DNA of 15,613 nt from JBBQVO01 sp038211505 (lineage in GTDB: Bacteria; Chloroflexota; Dehalococcoidia; DSTF01; JACRBR01): the NCBI GenBank assembly GCA_038211505.1, contig JBBQVO010000067.1:1-15613 (forward strand), given 5' to 3'. Both the position numbers and the translations under genes were made by a program. The notes beneath the pieces were generated by a model, which saw only the letters and a program-made list of their open reading frames with translations, had not been told where the DNA came from and did not search any database. This document shows positions 1-7,519 of the stretch, in pieces. Numbering within the stretch: the first letter of the stretch is position 1; every line of letters begins with the position of its first letter.

Positions 1-868
1 GATGCTGCGGCCGGCGCTCTGCCTTCTCGCTTGCGAGGCCGTGGGGGGCGATGTCGCGCGGGCGATGCCGGCGGCGGCGGCGCTGGAGCTCGTGCATAAC
101 TTCACGCTGATCCACGACGACATCGAAGACAGCAGCGATACGCGTCACGGCCGGGACACGCTCTGGCGCATCGCCGGCGTGCCGCTGGCGATCAACGCCG
201 GCGACGGCATGTTCGTGCTGGCGCGGCGCACGTTGCTGTCGATGGCGCGCACGGGCACGCCGGCCGATCGGGTGTTGGGAGCGGCGCAGATCCTCGATGA
301 GGCGTGCGTCGCGCTGTGCGAGGGGCAGCACTCTGATATCGAGTTCGAGGCGCGCGAGCGCGTGAGCATCGACGAGTATGAGGTGATGATCGCCGGCAAG
401 ACGGCGGCGCTGCTTGGCGCGTCGGCCGCGATCGGCGCGATCGCCGGCGGCGCCAACGTGGCGGCGGTGCGCGCGATCGAGCGATGCGGGCGGATGCTTG
501 GCATGGCGTTCCAGATCCAGGACGACGTGCTCGGCATCTGGGGCGAAGCGGATGTTACGGGCAAGCCCGTCGCCGACGATATTCGATCGCGCAAGAAGTC
601 ATTTCCGATCGTCTGGGCGCTCGATCACGCGACGAGCGTGCAGACGAAGCGCCTCGCGCAGCTCTACGGATCGGCCGAGATGACCGACGATGTGGTCGAC
701 GAAGTGCTATCGATCATGGAGGAGGCGGGCGCGCGCGAGAAGGCGACATCGGAGGCGCGGCTGTGGGCTGATCACGCGGTCAAGCTGCTCGGCGAGCTCA
801 ATCTCGCGGATGAGCGGCGGCAGGACATCGAGGCCGTCGCGCGCTTCTTCGTCAACCGGACGGCGTGA
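1..868 (+). CDS. Polyprenyl (probably geranylgeranyl-type) diphosphate synthase, 5' end missing
   Basis: All-alpha trans-isoprenyl diphosphate synthase, which condenses isopentenyl diphosphate onto an allylic diphosphate to build the chain for quinones, carotenoids or membrane lipids. The first readable residues (MLRPALCLLA) match the conserved G-K-x-LRP region that lies well inside the family. The ATG at 2 is therefore probably internal and the true start lies upstream of the window. The first Asp-rich motif HDDIED is at visible residues 38-43. The second is QDDVLG (173-178), a DDxxG form common in actinobacterial and chloroflexal homologues, followed by TGKP and the RKKSFP lysine motif. The frame ends with TGA at 866-868. 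Pgk begins 25 bp downstream on the same strand, suggesting cotranscription. Chain length cannot be read from the sequence. Confidence 0.9.
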   Translation, partial: MLRPALCLLACEAVGGDVARAMPAAAALELVHNFTLIHDDIEDSSDTRHGRDTLWRIAGVPLAINAGDGMFVLARRTLLSMARTGTPADRVLGAAQILDEACVALCEGQHSDIEFEARERVSIDEYEVMIAGKTAALLGASAAIGAIAGGANVAAVRAIERCGRMLGMAFQIQDDVLGIWGEADVTGKPVADDIRSRKKSFPIVWALDHATSVQTKRLAQLYGSAEMTDDVVDEVLSIMEEAGAREKATSEARLWADHAVKLLGELNLADERRQDIEAVARFFVNRTA

Positions 869-893
869 TGCGAGCGCCAAGAATGGAGATCGA

Positions 894-2084
894 ATGAACA
901 AGAAGGCCGTGCGGGACATCGACGTCGACGGCAAGCGCGTGCTCGTGCGCGTCGACTTCAACGTGCCGATCGATAAGGCGACGGGCGCCATTCTTGATGA
1001 CACGCGGATCCGGGCGGCGTTGCCGACGATCAACTATCTGCGCGAGCACCATGCGAAGACGATCCTAGTGTCGCATCTAGGGCGGCCGGACGGGAAGGTG
1101 GTGGAGTCGATGCGGCTGGCGCCGGTGGCGGCGCGGCTCGGCGAGCTGCTCGGTGCGGGCGTGACGGCGGCGACGGATGTCGTCGGTGCGTCGGCGCAAG
1201 CGGCGGTCGAGGCGCTGCAGCCGGGCGGCGTGGTGATGCTGGAGAATGTGCGGTTCGAGCCGGGCGAGGAGCAGAATGATCCGGCGTTCGCGAAGAAGCT
1301 GGCGTCGTTCGCCGATGTGTACGTCAACGACGCCTTCGGCACGGCGCATCGCGCGCACGCATCGACGGCCGGAGTCGCCGCCGATCTGCCAGCTGTCGCG
1401 GGGCTGTTGATGGAGAAGGAGATCGACTATCTCGGACGCGTCGTTACGAATCCGTCGCGACCCGTGGCGGCGATCATCGGCGGCGCGAAGATCAGCTCGA
1501 AGATCGCCGTCCTGCAGCATCTGCTCTCGAAGGTACAGGTGCTGCTGATCGGCGGCGGCATGGCGAGCACGTTCTTGAAGGCGCAGGGCATCGGCGTCGG
1601 CGCCTCGCTCGTCGAGGATGAACAGCTGGCGACGGCGCGTGAGGTCATCGCCGAGGCGGAGCGGCGGAGCGTGACGCTCGGCTTGCCGGCCGACGCCGTG
1701 ATCGCCGACAAGTTTGCGGCCGACGCGCACTCGCGCATGGTGAATGTCGCCGACGTGCCGGAGGGCTGGATGATCCTCGACATCGGCCCGAAGACGGTGG
1801 CGGCGTACGAAGCGAAGTTGCGCGACGTGAAGACCGTCGTCTGGAACGGTCCGATGGGCGTCGCCGAGTGGCCGTCGTTCGCGGAAGGCTCACACCAACT
1901 CGCGCGCTTTCTCGCCGATCTCGATGCGATTGTCGTCATCGGCGGCGGGGAAACGGTGGCGATGGTGACGGAGCTTGGGATCGCCGATCGCTACGCTCAC
2001 GTCTCCACGGGCGGCGGGGCGTCGCTGGAGTTCCTTGAGGGGAAGACGTTGCCGGGTGTCGCCGCGCTGCGGGACGCGCGTTAG
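894..2084 (+). CDS. pgk: Phosphoglycerate kinase
   Basis: Cytoplasmic glycolytic/gluconeogenic kinase that interconverts 1,3-bisphosphoglycerate plus ADP and 3-phosphoglycerate plus ATP. The 396-residue protein has the usual bacterial length. Visible signatures are VDFNVP (residues 20-25, substrate binding), SHLGRP (60-65), GGAKISSK in the hinge and nucleotide region, WNGPMGV and the C-terminal STGGGAS (371-377). The frame is open further upstream to about 690, but that part overlaps the prenyl synthase. The ATG at 894 is preceded by GGAG at 885-888 with 5-nt spacing and gives the normal Pgk N-terminus. The gene is separated from its usual glycolytic partners (gap, tpi) within this window and instead follows an isoprenoid gene. 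The stop codon TAG lies inside the first of three heptamer repeats. Confidence 0.97.
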   Translation: MNKKAVRDIDVDGKRVLVRVDFNVPIDKATGAILDDTRIRAALPTINYLREHHAKTILVSHLGRPDGKVVESMRLAPVAARLGELLGAGVTAATDVVGASAQAAVEALQPGGVVMLENVRFEPGEEQNDPAFAKKLASFADVYVNDAFGTAHRAHASTAGVAADLPAVAGLLMEKEIDYLGRVVTNPSRPVAAIIGGAKISSKIAVLQHLLSKVQVLLIGGGMASTFLKAQGIGVGASLVEDEQLATAREVIAEAERRSVTLGLPADAVIADKFAADAHSRMVNVADVPEGWMILDIGPKTVAAYEAKLRDVKTVVWNGPMGVAEWPSFAEGSHQLARFLADLDAIVVIGGGETVAMVTELGIADRYAHVSTGGGASLEFLEGKTLPGVAALRDAR

Positions 2085-2100
2085 AGGTTAGAGGTTAGAC
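2080..2100. repeat. Three tandem 7-bp units (GTTAGAG, GTTAGAG, GTTAGAC)
   Basis: Three head-to-tail heptamers, with the last differing at its final base. The pgk stop codon TAG (2082-2084) falls in the first unit. Each unit carries a TAG, so TAG stops occur in more than one frame just after pgk. It may be simple slippage DNA, and no function can be read from it. Confidence 0.8.
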
Positions 2101-2457
2101 GATGAGCGACTAATTCGGGTGGATCTCAAGCTGTCCGCCTCAGGTTCGCAAATCGATGTCGCTTTGCCGGTGGTCACGTCCCTTCAGGCGTTCGACGGTT
2201 GATCCGTTTCCTTGAATATCTCGAAGCCCAATTTCGCATTGCCATGGACTTCCTGTCGGAGCGGTATTTCAGTGAGATACCGCCCGGTGGCTGGCCCATG
2301 GCCGACCCCGAACATGGGGAGACTGGTTGGCGCGGTCGATGCCGGCGGTGACGGCGGACAGATCCCGGTGAACGCCGGAGGCGTGATCGACTGGGGAACG
2401 TCTCAATATCGCTAGGCACGTGAGCGTCTTCGGAAGCGCCCGACTGAGTGTCCGCCG
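2101..2457. other. Gap without a convincing gene; holds short protein-like ORF fragments
   Basis: No intact gene is supported here. On the plus strand one frame is open from 2092 to the TGA at 2200-2202 and encodes a protein-like end (LIRVDLKLSASGSQIDVALP). A second frame overlaps it from about 2199 and reads LIRFLEYLEAQFRIAMDFLS before a stop near 2346. A third frame, with a TTG at 2212, stays open to 2415 and ends VNAGGVIDWGTSQYR. None has a clear ribosome binding site or ATG. The fragments could be a decayed gene with frameshifts or chance open frames in GC-rich DNA. I do not recognise a family. Codon third positions are less GC-biased than in the neighbouring genes. Confidence 0.35.
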
Positions 2458-3248
2458 TTACGTGTAGACTCGGCCACTCTCGTCGACCTTGAATTCCCAA
2501 GTTCCAACAATTGAACCGACGGCTCCTTGGTGCGGGTCTTGGCTAATAAATTCGCAGCTGACGGACCAGTATCGATCCGTCCACCCCAAAAAGTGCGGCT
2601 GTGGGACGTACCGCCAGCAGTTGTAATAGCCACCGATGGCGTAGCCTTGCGCAGCCTTCTCGGTCAGTTGCCGCTGAAGCCATGCTTCGACGTAACGCAC
2701 GGCGGTCACGCCGTCCATCGTTGCTGGCGGCGGTGTCGGTGCCGCCTCGGTGCTGGTAGGTACCGCAACATACGCTTGCGCCGTCGCGGTGAGTATCGCG
2801 TACGAATTCGCAAAGCTTCGTCGAATCTTGCCTGTGCCGTCGCGCTTACGTCGGGAACGGCAGCGACAGGTATTGGCGTCTCGATCTGTGAGCGAGGGGC
2901 GCGTCCCCATGCTGCCGCGCTCGGATCGCAAGATCCCGCCGTGGTTGCTCTCGACGATCGTCCTCGCGCGTGTCCAAGCGATGCTGGCGCAACTCACACG
3001 CCGATTCGAGATGGTGGTAGCGGAGCGTTGGTCGGGGACGCAGCCCGCGGAGTTAAAGAGGTTGCCACGGCTTTCAGGCAATCGGCTGGCGTACCGCAAG
3101 CCTCGAGCGTTGGACTCTCTGCAGGATGTGCGGTCGCGGTTGGCACCGATCCTGGGGTACGCTTGGGCTCGACAACGATGATCCTTGTCGTGCAGGCTGC
3201 AAGTCCGCAGACCGCCAATAGCGCAGTGATCGCACGCAAGCCGTTCAT
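2458..3248 (-). pseudogene. Secreted lipoprotein gene, apparently broken by a stop and a frameshift
   Basis: Reading from the ATG at 3248, the product starts with a textbook lipoprotein signal: positive N-terminus, hydrophobic core and lipobox LAAC at residues 16-19 (Cys19). A Shine-Dalgarno GAGGTGAGG lies just upstream. The frame continues into a Pro/Thr/Ala-rich linker and stops at TGA 2994-2996. Past that stop the same frame still reads linker-like sequence (for example IETPIPVAAVPDVSATAQA). Near 2785-2815 the plausible coding shifts to another frame, which gives VPTSTEAAPTPPPATMDG and then an aromatic-rich domain (GYYNCWRYVPQPHFLGWTD, WSVSCEFI, VGTWEFKVDESGRVYT) ending in TAA at 2458-2460. 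That domain has two Cys that could form a disulfide. I do not recognise the family. Alternatives are assembly errors, or two separate genes. About 263 residues would result if repaired. Confidence 0.55.
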
Positions 3249-3397
3249 CGACAAATCCTCACCTCGGAGGAGTATCACTGCGAGACGGACCCAGCCCAAT
3301 GCGTGATTGCCCTAAATTTGGACCAAGCGCGAATTCGCCGCTCTGAGTCCGATCCGAGCGTGTTCATAACGCGAGCGCCGATTATACTCACGACGCT
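3249..3397. promoter_or_regulatory. Divergent intergenic region with overlapping -10-like elements
   Basis: This region lies between the lipoprotein gene (minus) and the B12-binding subunit gene (plus). TATACT at 3383-3388 is a 5/6 match to a sigma-70 type -10 box and ends only 9 nt before the ATG at 3398, with no Shine-Dalgarno between. Transcription would therefore start nearly at the start codon. The same bases read on the minus strand give TATAAT (3381-3386). The -35 match is poor (TGTTCA at 3361-3366, 16-bp spacing). A perfect 10-bp palindrome, GCGAATTCGC, sits at 3329-3338 and could be an operator or chance. Confidence 0.4.
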
Positions 3398-3820
3398 ATG
3401 GCTGATGAGAAGATTCGGGTGTTGATCGCGAAGCCGGGGCTCGACGGGCATGACCGCGGAGCGAAGGTCGTTGCGCGGGCGCTGCGCGACGCCGGCATGG
3501 AGGTGATCTACACGGGCATCCGCCAGACGCCCGACATGATCGCCGAGGCGGCGCTGCAGGAAGACGTCGATGTGATCGGGCTGAGCATCCTTTCCGGGGC
3601 GCACATGGAGCTGTTTCCGCGCGTCGTGAAGGCGTTGCGTGAGCGCCAGATCGAGCCAGACGAGGTGCTGCTGTTCGCCGGCGGCATCATCCCGGACGCC
3701 GATATCGAGCCGCTGAAGCAGACCGGCTTCCAGGCGATCTTCGGGCCCGGCACCTCGACAGAAGACATCATCAAGTTCGTCCGCGACTGGGCCGCACGGC
3801 GCCCGGCGCGCGCCACCTAA
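3398..3820 (+). CDS. Cobalamin-binding small subunit of an acyl-CoA mutase (methylmalonyl-CoA mutase C-terminal domain)
   Basis: A 140-residue protein that is a stand-alone B12-binding Rossmann-like domain, as in split methylmalonyl-, ethylmalonyl- or isobutyryl-CoA mutases. The motif DGHDRG at residues 16-21 contains His18, expected to replace dimethylbenzimidazole as lower axial ligand of adenosylcobalamin. GLSILSGAH and LLFAGGIIP are the other nucleotide-tail contacts of the DxHxxG...SxL...GG signature. The large catalytic subunit is not in the window and must be encoded elsewhere. The stop is 3 bp before meaB, so the two genes are almost certainly cotranscribed and the partner supports a CoA-mutase role. 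The ATG has no Shine-Dalgarno but sits just behind a -10-like box. The substrate cannot be settled from the small subunit. Confidence 0.92.
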   Translation: MADEKIRVLIAKPGLDGHDRGAKVVARALRDAGMEVIYTGIRQTPDMIAEAALQEDVDVIGLSILSGAHMELFPRVVKALRERQIEPDEVLLFAGGIIPDADIEPLKQTGFQAIFGPGTSTEDIIKFVRDWAARRPARAT

Positions 3821-3823
3821 CCC

Positions 3824-4774
3824 ATGCCGACGGTCGAAGAACTCGTCGAGCGGCTGCTCGCCGGCAACCGCCGTGCGCTCTCACGCCTGCTGACGCTGAT
3901 CGAGAACGATGCCCCCGAAGGCCGCCGCGCGCTGGCGCAGCTGTATCCGAGATCCGGCGTGGCACAGACGATCGGGCTGACGGGATCGGCCGGCTCCGGC
4001 AAGAGCACGCTGAGCGGAGCGCTGGCGCGCGAAATGCGACGCCGCGGCAGGACGCTCGGCATCGTGGCGATCGACCCGTCGAGCCCGTTCAGCCAGGGTG
4101 CGCTGCTCGGCGACCGCATCCGGATGCAGGATCTGACGTCGGATCCGGAGGTGTTTCTTCGCAGCATGGCGAGCCGTGGCAATCTCGGCGGCCTGGCTCC
4201 ATCGACGGCGGGCGTGGTGACGGCGCTCGATGCATTCGGCAAGGACATCGTGCTCGTTGAGACCGTCGGCGCAGGACAGGACGAAGTCGAGATCGCGGCG
4301 ATGGCCGATACCACCGTGGTGGTGCTGACGCCGGGCACGGGCGACGACGTGCAGGCGATGAAGGCGGGCATCATGGAGATCGCCGACATCCTCATCGTCA
4401 ACAAGAGCGACCTGCCGAATGCCGACTTGCTGGCGCGGCAGATCGCTTCGATCGTCGATACGTCGCCGGCGGCTCACGACGAGGGCGGCCGACGCACGCC
4501 GATCATCAAGACGGCCGGCGGCCTCAACGAAGGCGTCGACGCGCTGGCCGACGCGATCGAGGAGCATCGCGCGTACATCGCGAAGTCGACAGTGCACGAT
4601 GAGCATCGCCGCGATCAGGCGCGCCACCAGGTGCTCGCGCTGGCGCGCCAACGGCTGATCGATCGGCTCGTCGCCCAGCACACCAGCGACGGGCGGCTGG
4701 AGTCGCTCGTCGAGCGCGTCGCGCGCCGGGAGCTCGATCCGCATTCGGCGGCCGACTCGCTGATCGCAGAGTAG
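3824..4774 (+). CDS. meaB: MeaB/ArgK-type G-protein chaperone of B12-dependent mutase
   Basis: SIMIBI-class P-loop GTPase of 316 residues that gates adenosylcobalamin loading into, and protects, CoA mutases. Walker A is GSAGSGKST at residues 54-62, where the family usually has a Pro in place of Ala56. AIDPSSPFSQGALLGDRIRM is the switch region with the family-typical DPSSPxxxGxxLGDRxRM pattern. ETVGAGQDE (146-154) is the switch II/Walker B segment, and NKSD (193-196) gives guanine specificity. The C-terminal helical dimerisation arm (about 245-316) is present. The gene starts 3 bp after the mutase small-subunit gene with no clear Shine-Dalgarno, consistent with translational coupling. Older annotations call this family ArgK (LAO/AO transport kinase), but the context favours the mutase chaperone. 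Confidence 0.95.
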   Translation: MPTVEELVERLLAGNRRALSRLLTLIENDAPEGRRALAQLYPRSGVAQTIGLTGSAGSGKSTLSGALAREMRRRGRTLGIVAIDPSSPFSQGALLGDRIRMQDLTSDPEVFLRSMASRGNLGGLAPSTAGVVTALDAFGKDIVLVETVGAGQDEVEIAAMADTTVVVLTPGTGDDVQAMKAGIMEIADILIVNKSDLPNADLLARQIASIVDTSPAAHDEGGRRTPIIKTAGGLNEGVDALADAIEEHRAYIAKSTVHDEHRRDQARHQVLALARQRLIDRLVAQHTSDGRLESLVERVARRELDPHSAADSLIAE

Positions 4775-4808
4775 GGCAGCCGCCATCATCAAGGTGATGT
4801 CGCGTACG

Positions 4809-5642
4809 TCAGAGGGTTCGCTCGATCTCGATTTCGGCGACGACGGGGAAGTGATCGCTCGGGTAGACGGGCGGGGCGGCGTCGCGGACGATCGTGCAGG
4901 TGCGCGTTGTTGCTGATGACGATGCGCCGTCGCGGGTGACGATCCAGTCGATCCGGCGGGGGCGGTCGTCGGGGCGGTCGAACGGGTAGCCACGCCAGCC
5001 GTGGTTGGTGTACGACTCGAGCGGATCGTCGCTGTTGTTGGCGGCGACGTGGGCATCGGCGAAGCCGGCTTCGGTGAAGACGCGATACGCGGGCGAGCCG
5101 GGATCGTCGTTGAAGTCGCCGGTGATGATCGCGGCGGCGCCGTTCGCCTGCAGCGCGCTGACGCGATCGACGATCAGGCGCGCGCCTTGCACGCGCGCTT
5201 CGTCGCTGACGTGATCGAGGTGCGTGTTGAGGTGCACGATCGTCGCGCCGCTCTCGACGCAACGGAAGATGATCCATGCGGCGGAGCGGATGCAGTCCGT
5301 CGCCCACGATCGGGAGTGGCGGTCGGGTGTCTCGCTCAGCCAGAAGCCGCCGGAGTCGATCGGGCACAGGCGGCTCGGGTTCCAGTAGATCGCGGGCCAT
5401 TCGTGCGGCGGCGCGTCGCCGTATTCGGGCCACGCTGTCCAGTGGTACGCGGTGAGTTCGCGCTGGTAGGCCTTGAGGTTGCCGGTCTGCACCTCCTGCA
5501 TGCCGATCAGATCCGGCTCGTGCGCGCGGATCGTGGCGATGTTCAGCGATTCGCGATGGCGCCACTGATTGACGCCGTCGTCCGGATGATAAAAGCCGCG
5601 GACGTTGAAGGTCATGACGCGCAGCTTCTCGGTCGCCGTCAT
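4809..5642 (-). CDS. Endonuclease/exonuclease/phosphatase-fold metal-dependent hydrolase
   Basis: 277-residue protein of the EEP superfamily (DNase I, exonuclease III, sphingomyelinase fold). All catalytic signatures are present in order: FNVR (Asn13), MQEVQ (Glu50, metal ligand), LNTHLDH (His141), GDFND (Asp176, Asn178), RIDWI (Asp232) and the terminal SDHFP (Asp263, His264). There is no signal peptide, so it is probably cytoplasmic. Length and motif spacing resemble small bacterial EEP proteins annotated as nucleases or phosphodiesterases, and the substrate (DNA, phospholipid or phosphoester) cannot be told. Its ATG overlaps the stop of the upstream nitroreductase gene in an ATGA arrangement, so the two are coupled. 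It converges on meaB, with 34 bp between the stops. Confidence 0.9.
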   Translation of the reverse strand: MTATEKLRVMTFNVRGFYHPDDGVNQWRHRESLNIATIRAHEPDLIGMQEVQTGNLKAYQRELTAYHWTAWPEYGDAPPHEWPAIYWNPSRLCPIDSGGFWLSETPDRHSRSWATDCIRSAAWIIFRCVESGATIVHLNTHLDHVSDEARVQGARLIVDRVSALQANGAAAIITGDFNDDPGSPAYRVFTEAGFADAHVAANNSDDPLESYTNHGWRGYPFDRPDDRPRRIDWIVTRDGASSSATTRTCTIVRDAAPPVYPSDHFPVVAEIEIERTL

Positions 5643-6241
5643 CGTTCGATGATCAGCGTCGATGTGTCGGCCGGCGGACGTGGCTTCGGCTTGGCGCCTG
5701 ACGCTGGATATCCGACGACGACGAACGCTTGCGCGACGTAGTCGTCAGGCAGGTCGAGCATCTCGCGTACGGCCTCGGGCGCGAAGAGCGGCGCGGAGAT
5801 CCAGTACGACGCGAACCCACGGGCGTGGGCGGCGAGCATGATGTTCTGCATGCCCGCGCCGACGGACTGTTGCGCCATCGCCCACTCGTTACGGGCGCGC
5901 CGGTCGTCCGGCCAATCGCGGAGGCCCTCGTGCGTGAGGCAGGCGAGGATCAGCGCTGGCGCCGTGGTGATCTGGCGGTGCGACTTACGGAGCAGCTTTT
6001 CGACACGCGCGGGCGGATGTCCGTCGCGTTCCAGATCCGCGCGCCACGCGGCGCCCATGGCGACTGCCAGTGCGGGCCGGCGGCCGGGGGAGACGATGAC
6101 GTAGCGCCAGGGGCGCGTATGGTGTGGCGCCGGGGCGAGACAGGCGAGCGCGAGGAGTTCGCGTACGATGGCGGAGCTCAGCGGGCGATCGGCGAGTTGC
6201 CGGAGCGAGCGGCGCGTCTCAATGGCTTCGATCAAATCCAT
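5639..6241 (-). CDS. Nitroreductase-fold flavoprotein resembling the FbiB C-terminal domain
   Basis: 200-residue FMN-dependent nitroreductase-family protein. RRSLR (residues 10-14) is the N-terminal phosphate-binding motif. APAPHHTRPWRY (36-47) and the C-terminal SYWISAPLFAPEAVREML followed by VVVGYP are, from memory, much closer to the C-terminal domain of FbiB than to generic NfsB-like enzymes. In FbiB that domain reduces dehydro-F420-0 to F420-0. Related stand-alone proteins have been assigned this role in Thermomicrobia. A role in coenzyme F420 maturation is therefore the leading hypothesis, while a general F420- or NAD(P)H-linked reductase is the alternative. No other F420 gene is in the window. 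The start ATG at 6241 has only a weak purine-rich leader (GAGACGAGAA). The downstream EEP gene overlaps its stop. Confidence 0.85.
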   Translation of the reverse strand: MDLIEAIETRRSLRQLADRPLSSAIVRELLALACLAPAPHHTRPWRYVIVSPGRRPALAVAMGAAWRADLERDGHPPARVEKLLRKSHRQITTAPALILACLTHEGLRDWPDDRRARNEWAMAQQSVGAGMQNIMLAAHARGFASYWISAPLFAPEAVREMLDLPDDYVAQAFVVVGYPASGAKPKPRPPADTSTLIIER

Positions 6242-6433
6242 TGCGTTCTCGTCTCAAATGCTCGCGTTCGCCGCTCAAAGACCCAAATTCCACACGAATG
6301 CGGCTCGCGTGATCTGCTACGCATGGCTCGCTGATGTGGCCGCGCGTACACTCAGCCAAACGGGCACGGAACCGCGGACTCAACCGGCGAGTACGCTTGA
6401 TCCGACGGCTGATTGTGAGCGTAACAGAAGCAG
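6242..6433. promoter_or_regulatory. Divergent intergenic region between nitroreductase and desaturase genes
   Basis: The 192-bp spacer must hold the starts of both transcripts. A weak plus-strand candidate is TTGATC (6397-6402) with TAACAG (6422-6427) at 19-bp spacing, ending 6 nt before the desaturase ATG. No clear inverted repeat or strong -10 was seen. The region is less GC-rich than the flanking genes. Confidence 0.3.
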
Positions 6434-7519
6434 ATGTCAGCAACGACCGAATACACACTGCCGGCTGAGGCGCACGCGAAGCTCGACGCGCTCGTCGATT
6501 CTATCGAGCACCGGCCCGGCGACATGATCGACGTGCGGGAGTTCGACGAGCTGCAGTCGCGGCTCGACGTGCGGAGGGTCGTCGCGACGCTGCCGGAAGG
6601 TTTGTCGGAAGACGACTTCATCGGCATCCTCAAGCTGGCGCTGCTGACGGAGTGCGCGACGGAGACGTATGGCGACGCCTTCGCGGTGCGCGCGAAGCAG
6701 TTCGACGCGCCGTGGCTCGGCCGCTTCAACGAACGCGTCTGGGTGCCGGATGAACTGACGCATCACACGCCGTACAAGTACATCCTGATGAGCATGGGAG
6801 TGTCGGAGGAGGAGCTCGATCGCGAGATCCGGCACACGCAGCAGATCGACTACATCCACAAAGGCGGCGATACGCCGGCGCACGTCACGACGTTCGGCAT
6901 CGTGCAGGAGTATCTGACGGACAACTGGCACGGCCTTGTCGCGAACATGCTGCGGACGGCGTCGCCGGAGGCGGCGTACATGGCGACGCGCATCAAGCGG
7001 CGCGAGACGCTGCACACGGTGTGGTACCGCGACATGACGGCACTGCAGGTTGAAGCGAACCCGCGGTTGATACGGAACGTCGCCGAGGGGCTGCTGAAGT
7101 TCGAGATGCCGGGCAACACGCTCGTGCCGGAGTTGCAATCGTCCGTCAGCCGCTGGATGCCGTTCATGCACGCCGACTTCGAGCGGATCACGCGCGATCT
7201 CGTGCGGCTCGTGTACGAGACGATGAGCGATACGCGACGCGCGGGCGCGCTGCTCGTCGAGATCGCGGCGGAGAAGGGGTTCACACTCGGGCCTGTTTCG
7301 CCACGCACGATCCAGGCGGCGGTGAACCGCCTGGGCGGGCCGGGCTACGGGTTGCTGGGCGAAGCCTTGCTGCAACGCGTCGGGCTGAGCTACCTGTTCC
7401 GGCATGAGCGCGAGACGCAGGACAGCGCCTTCGCGCTGTACGACGGCGCGTATGAGCGCGTGCGATCGTTGCTGCGGACGTGGATCGCCAACCAGATCGA
7501 CTTTCACCTGGGTGTCTGA
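6434..7519 (+). CDS. Soluble diiron acyl-ACP (stearoyl-ACP) desaturase family protein
   Basis: 361-residue ferritin-like protein of the acyl-ACP desaturase family (plant stearoyl-ACP desaturase, mycobacterial DesA). By manual alignment all six diiron ligands are present: Glu73 (in TECATETY, like plant TEEALPTY), Glu107 and His110 (DELTHH, the first ExxH), Glu159 (VQEYLTDNWHG) and Glu191 and His194 (RRETLHT, the second ExxH). Spacings of 34, 52 and 32 residues are close to the castor enzyme's 38, 53 and 33. It would insert a cis double bond into an acyl chain using O2 and ferredoxin-type electrons. There are no membrane segments. The ATG follows a weak AGAAG leader. It lies next to a lipid-methylation cluster, which suggests it supplies unsaturated substrate. 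Acyl specificity and double-bond position are unknown. Confidence 0.85.
   Translation: MSATTEYTLPAEAHAKLDALVDSIEHRPGDMIDVREFDELQSRLDVRRVVATLPEGLSEDDFIGILKLALLTECATETYGDAFAVRAKQFDAPWLGRFNERVWVPDELTHHTPYKYILMSMGVSEEELDREIRHTQQIDYIHKGGDTPAHVTTFGIVQEYLTDNWHGLVANMLRTASPEAAYMATRIKRRETLHTVWYRDMTALQVEANPRLIRNVAEGLLKFEMPGNTLVPELQSSVSRWMPFMHADFERITRDLVRLVYETMSDTRRAGALLVEIAAEKGFTLGPVSPRTIQAAVNRLGGPGYGLLGEALLQRVGLSYLFRHERETQDSAFALYDGAYERVRSLLRTWIANQIDFHLGV

Noticed and set aside
2..4. ATG at 2 as the start of the prenyl synthase
   Set aside because: The sequence begins in the middle of the conserved LRP substrate-binding region, so about 50 or more N-terminal residues are missing and the gene is cut by the window edge.
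2527..3306. Plus-strand open frames (2527-3306 and 2750-3181) opposite the lipoprotein
   Set aside because: They have no convincing ribosome binding site or motif, while the minus strand shows a signal peptide, lipobox and structured end domain. The 2750-3181 frame looks somewhat protein-like, so a real gene is not fully excluded.
4780..4796. Short inverted repeat CATCA...TGATG between meaB and the EEP gene as a bidirectional terminator
   Set aside because: The stem is only 5 bp with mixed A/T pairs and no U-tract.
3881..5056. Long minus-strand open frame (391 codons) across meaB
   Set aside because: It is Arg/His-rich, overlaps the antisense of a fully recognised MeaB and part of the EEP gene, and shows no motif.
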